A DNA stretch of 13,212 bases from CAXTTV01 sp964247295 (GTDB lineage: Bacteria > Chloroflexota > Ktedonobacteria > Ktedonobacterales > Ktedonobacteraceae). Both the position numbers and the translations under genes were made by a program. The notes below the pieces were generated by a model that did no database searches, had not been told where the DNA came from, and was given only the letters and a program-made list of their open reading frames with translations. This document shows positions 1 to 7,531 of the stretch, one piece after another. The stretch lies in NCBI GenBank assembly GCA_964247295.1, contig CAXTTV010000137.1, positions 1 through 13,212 of the forward strand. The letters are read 5' to 3'. Position 1 is the first letter of the stretch; each line of letters opens with the position of its first letter.

Positions 1-24
1 GGGGAATCTCTCCCCTCTCCATCA

Positions 25-656
25 TTACACGTGTATTAGTTTGGCGATGCCGGGGTCTGCCGGTTCGGCGATGGTATGCCGCACAAAGAGGATGGCGTCA
101 AATTTCTCGGGTAAGATGCCGGTCAGATACTCTCCACCCAGTTGGGAGCGCTGCGCTTCGTTGTCGCTGTACGATCCCCCAGCAAAATATTCATTGAAGG
201 GATCAAAAAGCCAGATCTCGTTGGGATTGCTGCTGCTGCGACCCCGCAGGGGGAACCAGAGCTGATTCATTCCAAGCTCGCTGAGCTTTGTTGCCAGACT
301 GGATTTTGTCGGGCCAGATTTGGTGAAGTTCCTGAAGTCTTGTTTGTCCTGATCAAAGGCGCGAAACTGGCCTGAGTAGAAGTCTGTACCAACCACGAAG
401 TAGGCTTCTCCCAATTTGTCAGCGATCATCTGGCCGCTGGAACGCGTGAATGGTAGTGAATAGCCTCGCCCAACATGTTGATTGTGGGCCCAATAGATGC
501 CTTTGCTATTGGCACCCTGAATATCGAGGATCGCCAGCGTGTTGCTCGCCAGTCGGTTCTCACGGGGATTTCCTTGCTTCAGACTATCGGTGAAACTTTT
601 CCCATATTTGGCCCACATTTTGTTATTAAGATAATAGAAGGTAATCGGATTCGTGG
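25..656 (-). CDS. Erythromycin esterase family protein, C-terminal part (up to the assembly gap)
   Basis: This is the C-terminal half of an erythromycin-esterase-like (Ere) hydrolase; the N-terminal half lies beyond the Ns at 683-1562. The open frame runs past the internal ATG at 618 up to the Ns and encodes TNPITFYYLNNK before that methionine, so 618 is not a real start. Family landmarks are RENRLASNTLAI (equivalent to the RDxxMAxNxxWL helix of the family) followed by YWAHNQHVGRG, whose His is a conserved active-site residue in Ere enzymes. The frame then stays open to a TAA at 25-27. Ere enzymes hydrolyse the macrolactone ring, but the superfamily contains many members of unknown substrate, so macrolide activity is only a possibility. 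It is the last gene of the leftward ABC operon. Confidence 0.85.
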
Positions 657-682
657 NNNNNNNNNNNNNNNNNNNNNNNNNN
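657..682. other. Assembly gap (26 Ns)
   Basis: This is a run of 26 N inside the esterase gene. The frame on the right side (codon tops congruent to 2 mod 3) and on the left side (0 mod 3) do not agree across 26 bases. They would agree if the true gap were 24, 27 or another length with the same remainder. The apparent break is therefore best explained by a misestimated gap and not by a mutation. Confidence 0.97.
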
Positions 683-1562
683 TGTCGATATAGGTGAGAA
701 GATTCCCGTAGAGCAGCCGATTGAAACGAGCCTCGCGCGTCTGTCCATCTGTGGGAATAGAGGCGTCAAGTTTTTTTACTGCCTCACGCATATGGCTTTT
801 TAAGCCGCTGATTTTTGCCTGAACCGTCTCCTCTGTGAGCCCTTTTTGTTTATAATACGGGCCATTAAGCGTAAGCAACTGATCAAACTCCGCGCCATCG
901 TGGCGAATATCCGTCAGGGCCGCCTCTACCATATCTGTTTTGGGCAGTTGCGGTTCCAGGGCATCGGTCACGCCTTTCCATCCTTGGGCGTCGGCACCAT
1001 AGAAATGTACCATATCGTCGGGGTGCTGCCGATTCCACTCTCGCAGCCAGTCCAGAAGTTTTACATAATCTACACCGGTCCAGGCGGCGACAAAGGGCCG
1101 TAATGCCTGCTGTGGCGTTCCTTTCCCCTGGGTAATATATTGATCAACGGCAACTGAGTCACCGATCTCAGCTTCAATGGTGATAAAACGGTACCCCTTC
1201 TGGCTTACAAGATACTCGACCAGACGGTTGCGCAATTTATCAAAGTCCTGCGTGCCATGGGTTGCCTCGCCCAGACCGACGATCCGTTTATTGTTAAAAG
1301 TGGAGCCAAAGCGCTCTAAATCGCTAAAGCTGCTCCCCATCTCCTGTGATTGAATGGGATCAACCTGACTTTTAAGCCATTCCACCCGGCGGTCGCCGCC
1401 CTGTTGCATATCGTACGCCATTGTTTTCGTCGCTGTCTGTTCCGCCAGCATATTTTTAGCTTGCGCGACACCTGTTTGTATGAACAGTGGACATAAGATC
1501 CCAGTTAGCAGGACGCTTAGCAGGGGTGTCAACAGCCTGCTCTTTGTTCGCATCATCATCAT
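683..1562 (-). CDS. Erythromycin esterase family protein, N-terminal part with signal peptide
   Basis: This is the N-terminal half of an Ere-like hydrolase interrupted by the assembly gap. Basic residues are followed by a hydrophobic stretch (LLTPLLSVLLTGIL) and a VAQA-KN site, a typical Sec signal peptide. It is therefore probably exported, unlike the classical cytoplasmic EreA/EreB. The core begins with RIVGLGEATHGTQDF, where Glu and His of GEATHG are the catalytic/metal-site residues of the family, and ITIEAEIGDS follows. Start choice: four consecutive ATGs (1562, 1559, 1556, 1553) lie 3-12 nt after a GGAG at 1569-1566. An in-frame ATG at 1583 has no RBS. It follows the permease gene by about 36 nt and is co-oriented, so it is probably the third gene of an ABC transporter operon. 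The substrate is unknown. Confidence 0.87.
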
Positions 1563-1598
1563 TTTCTCCAACCGATTACTCATTGATGTATCGGAATG

Positions 1599-2876
1599 TT
1601 ATTCGTACCGCAGAGCTGTAATTGGATCCTGCCGCATCGCTTTTAGTGCCGGGAAGGTGCCTGCCAGCAGAGCCAGCAGAGTGATCCCGAAAATCACTGG
1701 GAGAAATGTTGTTGGAGGAAAGGCCAGAGGCGTAAAGTCAGGAAGAGTATCCTGGAATGTTTTCCCAATGACCCGGTTAGTTGCTAGACCCAGAATCATC
1801 GCCAGTAGTATCCCCAGAATGCTTCCCCATAGGCCGATCAACCCGGCCTCGACCGCGAAGAGGCCAAAGACGCTGCCGCTCCGCATGCCCAGCGCTTTCA
1901 GCAGCCCTACTTCTCGCGTTCTTTCGGTCACAGCCATGTATAATGTGTTTACAATTCCAAAGGCGGCTACGAAGATAGCGATCAGGCTGAAGAGCGAGAG
2001 TCCCGTCTGAATCTGCTGAATACTGGCGACCGCGCCTTGTAGTAGAGCCTGGTATCGGCTAACAGAGAGTCCTTTATTTTGTAATGCCTGCTCTACCGCT
2101 TTCTCTTCAGCGAGGGAAAGACCGGGCTTGAGGAGCACATCGGTGGAGGTAATCGAGAACTGTAGATCGGAAATGCCACTGGATTGCCAATCATTGATGT
2201 TTTTGGCCGTATTATAATTAATGAAGACCTGCCCTCCGAGCCATAATGAATTCGCGAGCACCGACCGTATAACAAATGGGTATGTTTTTGTCTGTTTTAA
2301 CTGATCTTGAAAAGTTATGGTGATCTGTTTTCCGAGCGCATCTTCTGGCGATTTAAATCCCAATGGTGCCAGATACGCGGAGCCCAGCGCTAGAGCGTTT
2401 TCTGAGGTTCCTGTATCAGCCAGATGTCCTGTCTGTGTTCCAAACTGCATCGTTGGGACAAAACCCGTAACGCTGGCCTTATACCTGTTATTGCCATAAG
2501 CAATATATTGGGGATTAGCGTACATAGACGGGACCACTTTGACAACGTTGGGTGTCTGGCGGATTGCATCGAGATCGTTCGCCTGAAGCGGCTTGAAGCC
2601 AAATTCCGTAGTTGTGGGATCGTATTTCTCGGGCTTAAATCCAATTCCGTTGGTGACTGTGGAGCCGCCGCCCGCGCTCCAGGCCACCCGAAGTGTATCA
2701 GGTACCTTCAATAGGGCTGTCTGATCTGTGATGTAACTTTTAAAGCCCTCACCGAGGGCGGAGGTGAGCGTAAAGGTAAATGCTCCCACCACGATAGCCA
2801 CAATCGTCAAAATAGTGCGTAGCCTGGATTGGATGAGATTGCGATTGGCAGTTCCAATAATATCAAAAAACTTCAT
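1599..2876 (-). CDS. ABC transporter permease, FtsX/MacB_PCD type
   Basis: This is a 425-aa permease of the MacB/LolC/FtsX superfamily (type VII ABC fold). It has one N-terminal membrane segment (about residues 20-42), then an extracytoplasmic MacB_PCD-like domain (about 45-285). Three C-terminal membrane segments follow (about 290-315, 330-365, 385-410). The hallmark coupling motif after TM2, AVTERTREVGLLKALGMR, is present, as is the family ending FPALKAMRQDPITALRYE. Its ATG lies 21 nt after the stop of the ATPase gene, so the two form a transporter. No MacA-like adaptor is encoded between the ATPase and the esterase, as expected for a monoderm-type or stand-alone mechanotransducing exporter. 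The substrate could be a lipid, a peptide or a macrolide; the sequence does not decide. Confidence 0.93.
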   Translation of the reverse strand: MKFFDIIGTANRNLIQSRLRTILTIVAIVVGAFTFTLTSALGEGFKSYITDQTALLKVPDTLRVAWSAGGGSTVTNGIGFKPEKYDPTTTEFGFKPLQANDLDAIRQTPNVVKVVPSMYANPQYIAYGNNRYKASVTGFVPTMQFGTQTGHLADTGTSENALALGSAYLAPLGFKSPEDALGKQITITFQDQLKQTKTYPFVIRSVLANSLWLGGQVFINYNTAKNINDWQSSGISDLQFSITSTDVLLKPGLSLAEEKAVEQALQNKGLSVSRYQALLQGAVASIQQIQTGLSLFSLIAIFVAAFGIVNTLYMAVTERTREVGLLKALGMRSGSVFGLFAVEAGLIGLWGSILGILLAMILGLATNRVIGKTFQDTLPDFTPLAFPPTTFLPVIFGITLLALLAGTFPALKAMRQDPITALRYE

Positions 2877-2897
2877 GTCCTGAGCTTTCCTCTCTTT

Positions 2898-3770
2898 TTA
2901 GTCCTTGGCGATCTGACCATCAGCGATAATAATGTGGCGTTGAAACAATCTGGCAAACTCCATATCGTGAGTGACGACAATCAACGTCAGGCCGCGCTCA
3001 CGATTGATGCGAAAGAGGAATTCGATAATCTGTTTTCCCGTGGCCGAGTCCAGGTTTCCGGTCGGCTCATCGGCAAAGAGAATCTTTGGCTCTCCCACCA
3101 GGGCGCGGGCGATCGCGACTCGCTGTTTTTGACCGCCTGAAAGATCCGTGGCTTTGTTGCGCGCTTTGTCTGCGAGATTTACATAGTCGAGCGCTTGCAT
3201 CCCAAGCGCGTTTCTTTGTTTTGGTGAGAGCCCGCGAATTTTCAGGGGCATGAGAATGTTATCGAGGACGCTAAGTCGGGGAAGCAAGAAGAATTGTTGA
3301 AAGATAAAACCAAAGGACTCGCTACGCAATTGGGCCAGCTTTTTCTCCGAGAAATGGGAGGTATCCTGACCATCGAACCAGATCTCGCCCGATGTCTGGC
3401 GATCCAGGCCAGCGATAATATGCATTAATGTGGATTTGCCCGAGCCGGACTTGCCAATGATCGCGAGATTCTCGCCACGTTGGATATTCAATGAGACGCC
3501 GCGCAACGCTTGAAACTCTTCCGGCGGCTTCCCGTATGTTCGTGTGAGATTGTGTATGCGAATGAGTGGTTCAGAAATGTTCTGTGTGGGGTTGAGATAA
3601 TTCCCCTGGGGAGTAAGATCCCCTCTCGTCTGACCGGCGGGGTGAGGAGAGGAGTTGGGCAGTCCTGGATTATACATGATAGATTTCTCGCTCTTCTTGT
3701 GTATTGCAAAGATATGTTCAGACACCTCTAGCGACAGAACCACGTTTTCACAACAGTCAGCGTTGCTCAT
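2898..3770 (-). CDS. ABC transporter ATP-binding protein, LolD/MacB-like
   Basis: This nucleotide-binding subunit partners the adjacent permease. All motifs are intact (numbering from ATG 3770): Walker A GKSGSGKST at about 106-114, Q-loop FQQF at about 157-160, signature LSGGQKQR at 210-217, Walker B ILFADEPTGNLD at 230-241, and H-loop VVTHD at about 265-269. The segment GLDRQTSGEIWFDG and the run after Walker B are typical of the LolD/MacB class. The first 68 or so residues are an unusual extension before the domain starts at PLIRIHNLTRTYG. Start choice: ATG 3770 (or TTG 3773) follows AAAAGGA at a 7-10 nt spacing. The only other in-frame ATG before the domain, at 3677, has a poor RBS. The gene is divergent from the STAND regulator. 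Confidence 0.93.
   Translation of the reverse strand: MSNADCCENVVLSLEVSEHIFAIHKKSEKSIMYNPGLPNSSPHPAGQTRGDLTPQGNYLNPTQNISEPLIRIHNLTRTYGKPPEEFQALRGVSLNIQRGENLAIIGKSGSGKSTLMHIIAGLDRQTSGEIWFDGQDTSHFSEKKLAQLRSESFGFIFQQFFLLPRLSVLDNILMPLKIRGLSPKQRNALGMQALDYVNLADKARNKATDLSGGQKQRVAIARALVGEPKILFADEPTGNLDSATGKQIIEFLFRINRERGLTLIVVTHDMEFARLFQRHIIIADGQIAKD
3603..3665. repeat. Possible interspersed palindromic repeat inside the ATPase N-terminal extension
   Basis: The segment contains CCTCTC...GAGAGG arms around a GC-rich core (CTGACCGGCGGGGTGAG). On the coding strand it is read as a proline/glycine-rich stretch (NSSPHPAGQTRGDLTPQG), which looks unlike ABC ATPase sequence. Short GC-rich palindromes of this kind are often dispersed in bacterial genomes and are sometimes read through in frame. 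Copy number cannot be checked from this window. Confidence 0.35.
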
Positions 3771-3832
3771 CAATGGTCTATCCTTTTGTGATTATGAAGA
3801 AGAAGAGGATATGCTACAATTACAATCAGGCA

Positions 3833-3860
3833 ACAACTGGTAAACAACTAGGCGACAACT
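3833..3860. repeat. Three ACAACT direct repeats at 11-bp spacing (candidate operator)
   Basis: ACAACT occurs at 3833-3838, 3844-3849 and 3855-3860, exactly 11 bp apart (one helical turn), in the 110-bp spacer between divergent genes. On the minus strand they read AGTTGT. The middle copy overlaps a weak -35-like TTGTTT (3847-3842), placed 17 nt from TGTAAT (3824-3819), which could serve the ABC/esterase operon. Phase-matched direct repeats are typical of regulators that bind as head-to-tail arrays. The adjacent HTH-STAND protein is the obvious candidate, but this is inference. Confidence 0.55.
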
Positions 3861-3880
3861 TCAAAAATAGTGGCAAAGTA

Positions 3881-6454
3881 ATGAATCCAAACTATGTATT
3901 AAAACGTGAGCGCGAGTTGCGAGGATGGTCACAGGCCCGACTGGCGGAACTACTCGGAACCGAGGCCGTGACAATTGGGCGTTGGGAGCGAGGAGTCTCC
4001 TTCCCCTATCCCCACTTTCGTGAAAAGCTCAGTGTAATTTTTGGGAAGAGTATGCAAGAATTGGGACTGATCTTCCCCGAAACAAAGGAGCAGTCGGTCG
4101 TGCTCCCCTCAGTTGCGGACGTGAGACCGGTGTATGATCCAGCGATGCCATTACCATTACCCCAGCCGCTCGTGGGACGTGAAAAGCTTCTCTCCGTGGT
4201 AGAGCAACAGCTCTCTGCAAGTGCTGGGGGAAGCTTTATCACATTATATGGTCTGCCTGGAGTGGGAAAAACCAGCCTGGCAATTGATATAGCTCAAAGG
4301 GCGTCGTATACTGAGTCATTTTCTGATGGAGTGCTCTGGGCTGGTCTGGGCCCTCATGCCAACCCGCTCGCGCATCTCAGTCGTTGGGGCAGTCTGTCAG
4401 GCGTACAACCGGATGAACGTTCTCCGCTGAAACGTCCCGAAGAGTGGGTGCGAGCTTTGCGGACAGCTATCGGCAAGCGGCGTTTCCTGATTGTGCTTGA
4501 TGATGTTTGGGAAAGCAGCGACGTGCTTTCCCTTCAGATCGGTGGGCCTGCCTGCGTTTATCTGATCACTACGCGCTTCCCGCAGCTTGCTCTGCTCTTT
4601 GGAAATGATGGAGCAGTCGCCGTTCCTGAGCTTTCAGAAGATGTTGGGTGCCGACTCTTGTCGTGGTATGTACCTGAGATGGAGGCATCAGAGCCAGATC
4701 TTACGCATGAGCTAGTGCGAGCTGTTGGTGGGCTGCCTCTGGCATTAATGCTTATGGGCAAGCATTTACAGATGCAGGGATATGGTGGTTTACAGCGCCG
4801 AAGAAAGGCGACCGCGTTCCGCCTGCGCGACGCTGAAACGCGTCTACATCTGCACCTGCCGCAATCCGCACCCGAAGCTTTTCCCAGCCTGGGTATGGAA
4901 GCACACGTCTCCTTACAATCAGTGATTGCCGTCAGCATTGAGCTCTTGCCTGAAGCTATCCAGCGGGTCTTCTATGCCCTCTCGGCTTTTCCCGCCAGAC
5001 CAGGGAGCTTTTCCGAGGAGGCAGCCATTGCTGTATCTGGGGGATCACCTGAAGATCTGGACCAATTATGTGATACCGGGCTGCTTGAGTGCTGGGAACC
5101 GCAACGCTATAGCCTTCATCAAACTATTGCTGACTACGCCCGCATCTATCGGCGGGAGAACACAATGGTTGGACGCATGGTCACTTATTATAGAAATTAT
5201 ATTCAGCAGCATGCAGGAAACGAGGAAGTGCTGGAGCGTGAGATGTCGAACATTCTGCACGCTCTCAGTATCTCGCAGGACCAGACAATGCTGTTAGAAC
5301 AGATGCAAGCCATTCTGCTCCTGGTGCCCTATCTATCGAGAAGAGGGCTCTCTGGTCTGATCTCTCCGTATCTTCTTCAGGCATATACAGCAGCAAAAGA
5401 GCAAGGGAATGATCAGATGCTTGTGGATATTTTGCTTCACCTGGGAGAAGGAGCGATCTGGCAGGGGGAGCAGATTCAAGCTGAACACTATCTGCAAGAG
5501 GGGCTGGCAGTGGCTCGGGCAAACAATGGTGAGGATAAGATAAGTGCGTTGCTCTCCCTGCTCGGTTTTACAATGATGCAGCGAGGAAAATATCTGGAAG
5601 CTCAACAATATTTACATGAGGGATTATCGCTGGCGCGGCAAGCCCGCCATCATGAGCGGTGTGCTAATATTCTACGGCACCTTGGCCTCGTTGCTTTGGA
5701 GCAATCTTCTTTTGAGGTGGCGGAAACCTACTTTCAACAAGGGCTGATCTGCGCGCGGGAGGCCAGAAGTGTTGAGCACCAGCTCAAAATCTTGATGAAT
5801 CTTGGCATGGTTGCTAGCTTTCAATGCGAGTTTCATCAGGCTGAGGAATGGTATCGTCAGGTACAGCCGCTTGCGCACCAGATGAAATCGCTTGACTGGA
5901 TTACTGCCCTCCAGAATAATCGTGGGCAGCTTGCTAGACGGTCAGGAGATTATGAGCAGGCTCATCGCTACTTTGATGAAGCGATTTCTTATGCCCAACG
6001 TTCGGGAAACGGTTTTCTTCATAGCCTGGCCCTGTTGTATCTGACTGATCTGGAGATTGAGCAACAGCAGTATTTACAGGCCGAGGCCCATTGTCGGGAA
6101 GGACTGAAGATTGCTCGTGATCTGGAGCTGACCGAGGTGATTGTACAACTGCTCACAAGTCTGGGAAAGGCGTCTGTTGCCCAGGGAAACAATACTCAGG
6201 CCCAGCAGGCGTATCAGGAGGCAATTGAGCTCGCACAGAAGCTAGACGCTTCTCCTCTTTTAATAACTGCCTTGTATAATCTCGGCACACTTTTTCTCGA
6301 TGAGCAGCGCTTGGATGAAGCTGCGGTCATTTATGATCAGCTTCTGGCCTTTCCCGGAGGTCAAAATGCTTCCTCTTTTGGAAGGATGCTTCAGGAAAAG
6401 CGAGAGGGGATCACAGCCAGACAAAAAAGTATGAAGGACAACCGTTTCCTATAA
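3881..6454 (+). CDS. HTH (Cro/C1 type)-NB-ARC-TPR STAND regulator
   Basis: This 857-aa protein is a STAND-type signal-transduction ATPase. Residues 6-62 form a Cro/C1-type HTH (LKRERELRGWSQARLAELLG then VTIGRWERG). An NB-ARC NTPase follows: PLVGRE at 96, P-loop GLPGVGKTS at 124-132, Walker B FLIVLDDVW at 202-210, sensor LITTRFP at 228-234, and GGLPLALM at 283-290. A winged-helix segment (FYALSAFP, about 364-371) comes next, and from about residue 470 to the end there are many TPR-like helical pairs (for example EAQQYLHEGLSLARQA, VAETYFQQGLICARE, QAQQAYQEAIELAQK). Ligand sensing by the TPR domain and ATP-driven oligomerisation are the family model. Start choice: ATG 3881 begins directly at the HTH; the frame is open upstream from 3704 but that part lacks an RBS and family resemblance. 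It is divergent from the ABC/esterase operon, which it may regulate. Confidence 0.93.
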   Translation: MNPNYVLKRERELRGWSQARLAELLGTEAVTIGRWERGVSFPYPHFREKLSVIFGKSMQELGLIFPETKEQSVVLPSVADVRPVYDPAMPLPLPQPLVGREKLLSVVEQQLSASAGGSFITLYGLPGVGKTSLAIDIAQRASYTESFSDGVLWAGLGPHANPLAHLSRWGSLSGVQPDERSPLKRPEEWVRALRTAIGKRRFLIVLDDVWESSDVLSLQIGGPACVYLITTRFPQLALLFGNDGAVAVPELSEDVGCRLLSWYVPEMEASEPDLTHELVRAVGGLPLALMLMGKHLQMQGYGGLQRRRKATAFRLRDAETRLHLHLPQSAPEAFPSLGMEAHVSLQSVIAVSIELLPEAIQRVFYALSAFPARPGSFSEEAAIAVSGGSPEDLDQLCDTGLLECWEPQRYSLHQTIADYARIYRRENTMVGRMVTYYRNYIQQHAGNEEVLEREMSNILHALSISQDQTMLLEQMQAILLLVPYLSRRGLSGLISPYLLQAYTAAKEQGNDQMLVDILLHLGEGAIWQGEQIQAEHYLQEGLAVARANNGEDKISALLSLLGFTMMQRGKYLEAQQYLHEGLSLARQARHHERCANILRHLGLVALEQSSFEVAETYFQQGLICAREARSVEHQLKILMNLGMVASFQCEFHQAEEWYRQVQPLAHQMKSLDWITALQNNRGQLARRSGDYEQAHRYFDEAISYAQRSGNGFLHSLALLYLTDLEIEQQQYLQAEAHCREGLKIARDLELTEVIVQLLTSLGKASVAQGNNTQAQQAYQEAIELAQKLDASPLLITALYNLGTLFLDEQRLDEAAVIYDQLLAFPGGQNASSFGRMLQEKREGITARQKSMKDNRFL

Positions 6455-6514
6455 TGGATGTGGAAAAACTGTGCGATAATCATATCAGGTATAGTTTTAC
6501 TCAACGAAAGCCCG

Positions 6515-6549
6515 ATATCTCTGGCTGAAATAGGGCCAGAGATATTTTT
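6515..6549 (+). terminator. Rho-independent terminator after the STAND regulator gene
   Basis: A perfect 11-bp stem, ATATCTCTGGC (6515-6525) with GCCAGAGATAT (6535-6545), has a 9-nt loop and is followed by TTTTG. It lies 60 nt after the stop codon and just before the RBS of the next gene. Confidence 0.88.
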
Positions 6550-6563
6550 GAAAGGATAGATAG

Positions 6564-7105
6564 ATGTTTGCCCACGATTTAGGGGAAGGTGCGTCGTTAC
6601 AGATTCTGGAGTTGCGTCATGCCCCTGTTTTCTGAAATTCGTGCGTGAGAATCGTGCCTACCTGGGGGAATGGCTCGGGTGGGCGAATCGGATAGATAGC
6701 GAGGAAGATACTCAGGCGTTTATCAAACGAGGTCTGACTCGCTTTGCTGAGGATGGTCTGCCCTGGATAGGGATCTGGCAGGATGATCAGATGGTCGGTG
6801 GGATTCTCTTTTTCCCGGTGGATCAGCGCATTCGCTCTACAGAAGTGGGATACTGGCTTGGCGAGCAGGGAGCGGGCCGTGGCTTAATGACGCGATCTTT
6901 GAAAGCGATGTTCCATTATGTATTTGACCTCCTGAACCTCAATCGCATTGGTTTGCAAGCTGATTTCAGAAATACCCGTTCCCGAGCGGTTGCAGAACGA
7001 TTAGGTTTTACCTTTGAGGGTATTCGTCGTCAGAGCTCGGAGCATGAAGGTCAATTGATCGATATGGCAACCTACTCCTTGTTAGCCGACGAATGGCGAG
7101 CGTAA
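6564..7105 (+). CDS. RimJ/RimL-like GNAT N-acetyltransferase with an apparent one-base frameshift
   Basis: This is a GNAT acetyltransferase that transfers acetyl from acetyl-CoA to an amino group; the RimJ/RimL type often acts on protein N-termini. The gene reads in two frames. ATG 6564, with AAAGGA 7 nt upstream, gives 23 codons (MFAHDLGEGASLQILEL...) and then TGA at 6633. From about 6632 the next frame continues as LKFVRENRAYLGEWLGWANR to the stop at 7105. Joined, the protein is about 180 aa, the normal family length, with the acetyl-CoA loop GEQGAGRG at about 100-107 and ADFRNTRSRAVAERLGF after it. Using only the second frame (GTG at 6641) would lose the first beta strand and has no RBS. 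A missing base near TTTTC (6628-6632) explains this: either a sequencing error or a real inactivating mutation. Confidence 0.85.
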
Positions 7106-7173
7106 TCCGATCAATAAAGACGTACTCACTTTAAGCTGCTTTCCTTGATGCTGGCTTATCCAAGAGTCTCTAT

Positions 7174-7199
7174 TTCTGGTAACATATTCTGGTAACATA
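7174..7199. repeat. 13-bp tandem direct repeat (TTCTGGTAACATA x2)
   Basis: Two perfect adjacent copies of TTCTGGTAACATA lie at 7174-7186 and 7187-7199, about 57 bp upstream of the small ORF at 7256. They may be a tandem operator or a local duplication. I see no convincing -35/-10 pair around them. Confidence 0.7.
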
Positions 7200-7255
7200 A
7201 AAGAGCGTTTCGTTTATTTTGTACAGGAAAATAGAGTATTGAGTGAGGCACCCTT

Positions 7256-7399
7256 ATGGCCAATCTTTCACCTTTCCATCTGAATCTGATTGAGGATGTA
7301 GGGAACGCGGAGTATCAGACAAAGTATCTGAAACCCATAGGAAGAGATCTGGTTGTATCCGAGGCTGAGCGCGTCGCTCAAGCTATAGTCAGGCAATAG
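7256..7399 (+). CDS. Small protein of 47 aa, unknown function
   Basis: An ATG at 7256 preceded by GAGTGAGG at a 7-nt spacing opens a 47-codon frame ending in TAG at 7397-7399. The product begins MANLSPFHLNLIEDVGN and ends SEAERVAQAIVRQ. It is acidic to neutral, without a membrane segment, and predicted helical at the C-terminus. I do not recognise a family. Support comes from the RBS, the natural-looking composition, and its place between the GNAT gene and the promoter of the T-box leader. It could also be a remnant of a larger gene. Confidence 0.5.
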   Translation: MANLSPFHLNLIEDVGNAEYQTKYLKPIGRDLVVSEAERVAQAIVRQ

Positions 7400-7424
7400 C
7401 GAGTTAGGATAATGCCCTGAGATT

Positions 7425-7442
7425 CGGCGGATAAACCCGCCG
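7425..7442. other. GC-rich hairpin after the small ORF
   Basis: CGGCGG (7425-7430) pairs with CCGCCG (7437-7442) across a 6-nt loop, 26 nt after the small ORF's stop. There is no U-tract, so it is not a standard intrinsic terminator. It may stabilise the transcript end or belong to a dispersed repeat. Confidence 0.4.
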
Positions 7443-7479
7443 GGCTACTGGGTGCCCTACCCGTGAAGATGGTAGAGTG

Positions 7480-7508
7480 TTGACGCACGCTAAATGTCGG
7501 TATATACT
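7480..7508 (+). promoter_or_regulatory. Sigma-70-type promoter of the T-box/alaS transcript
   Basis: TTGACG (7480-7485), a 17-nt spacer and TATACT (7503-7508) match the housekeeping consensus in 5 of 6 positions each. Transcription would start near 7515, just upstream of the T-box Stem I. Confidence 0.8.
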
Positions 7509-7531
7509 GGCGAATAATATACAAAGTATAT

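Noticed and set aside
1..24. GGGGA...TCCCC hairpin at the window edge as terminator of the esterase operon
   Set aside because: The 5-bp stem is cut by the window end, so a following U-tract cannot be seen.
2829..3140. 103-aa open frame on the plus strand across the permease/ATPase junction
   Set aside because: It is antisense to two well-supported genes and has no recognisable domain.
3786..3826. Plus-strand promoter using TTGTGA and the TACAAT copies for the STAND gene
   Set aside because: The spacer would be 23 nt or more, outside the usable range; only the TACAAT elements look right.
3704..3880. 59-residue upstream extension of the HTH-STAND protein
   Set aside because: It overlaps the 5' end of the divergent ATPase gene and the phased repeats, and the HTH begins directly at ATG 3881.
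6626..6637. Programmed -1 ribosomal slippage site in the GNAT gene
   Set aside because: No canonical X XXY YYZ heptamer precedes the TGA and no downstream stem or pseudoknot is apparent; a missing base is simpler.
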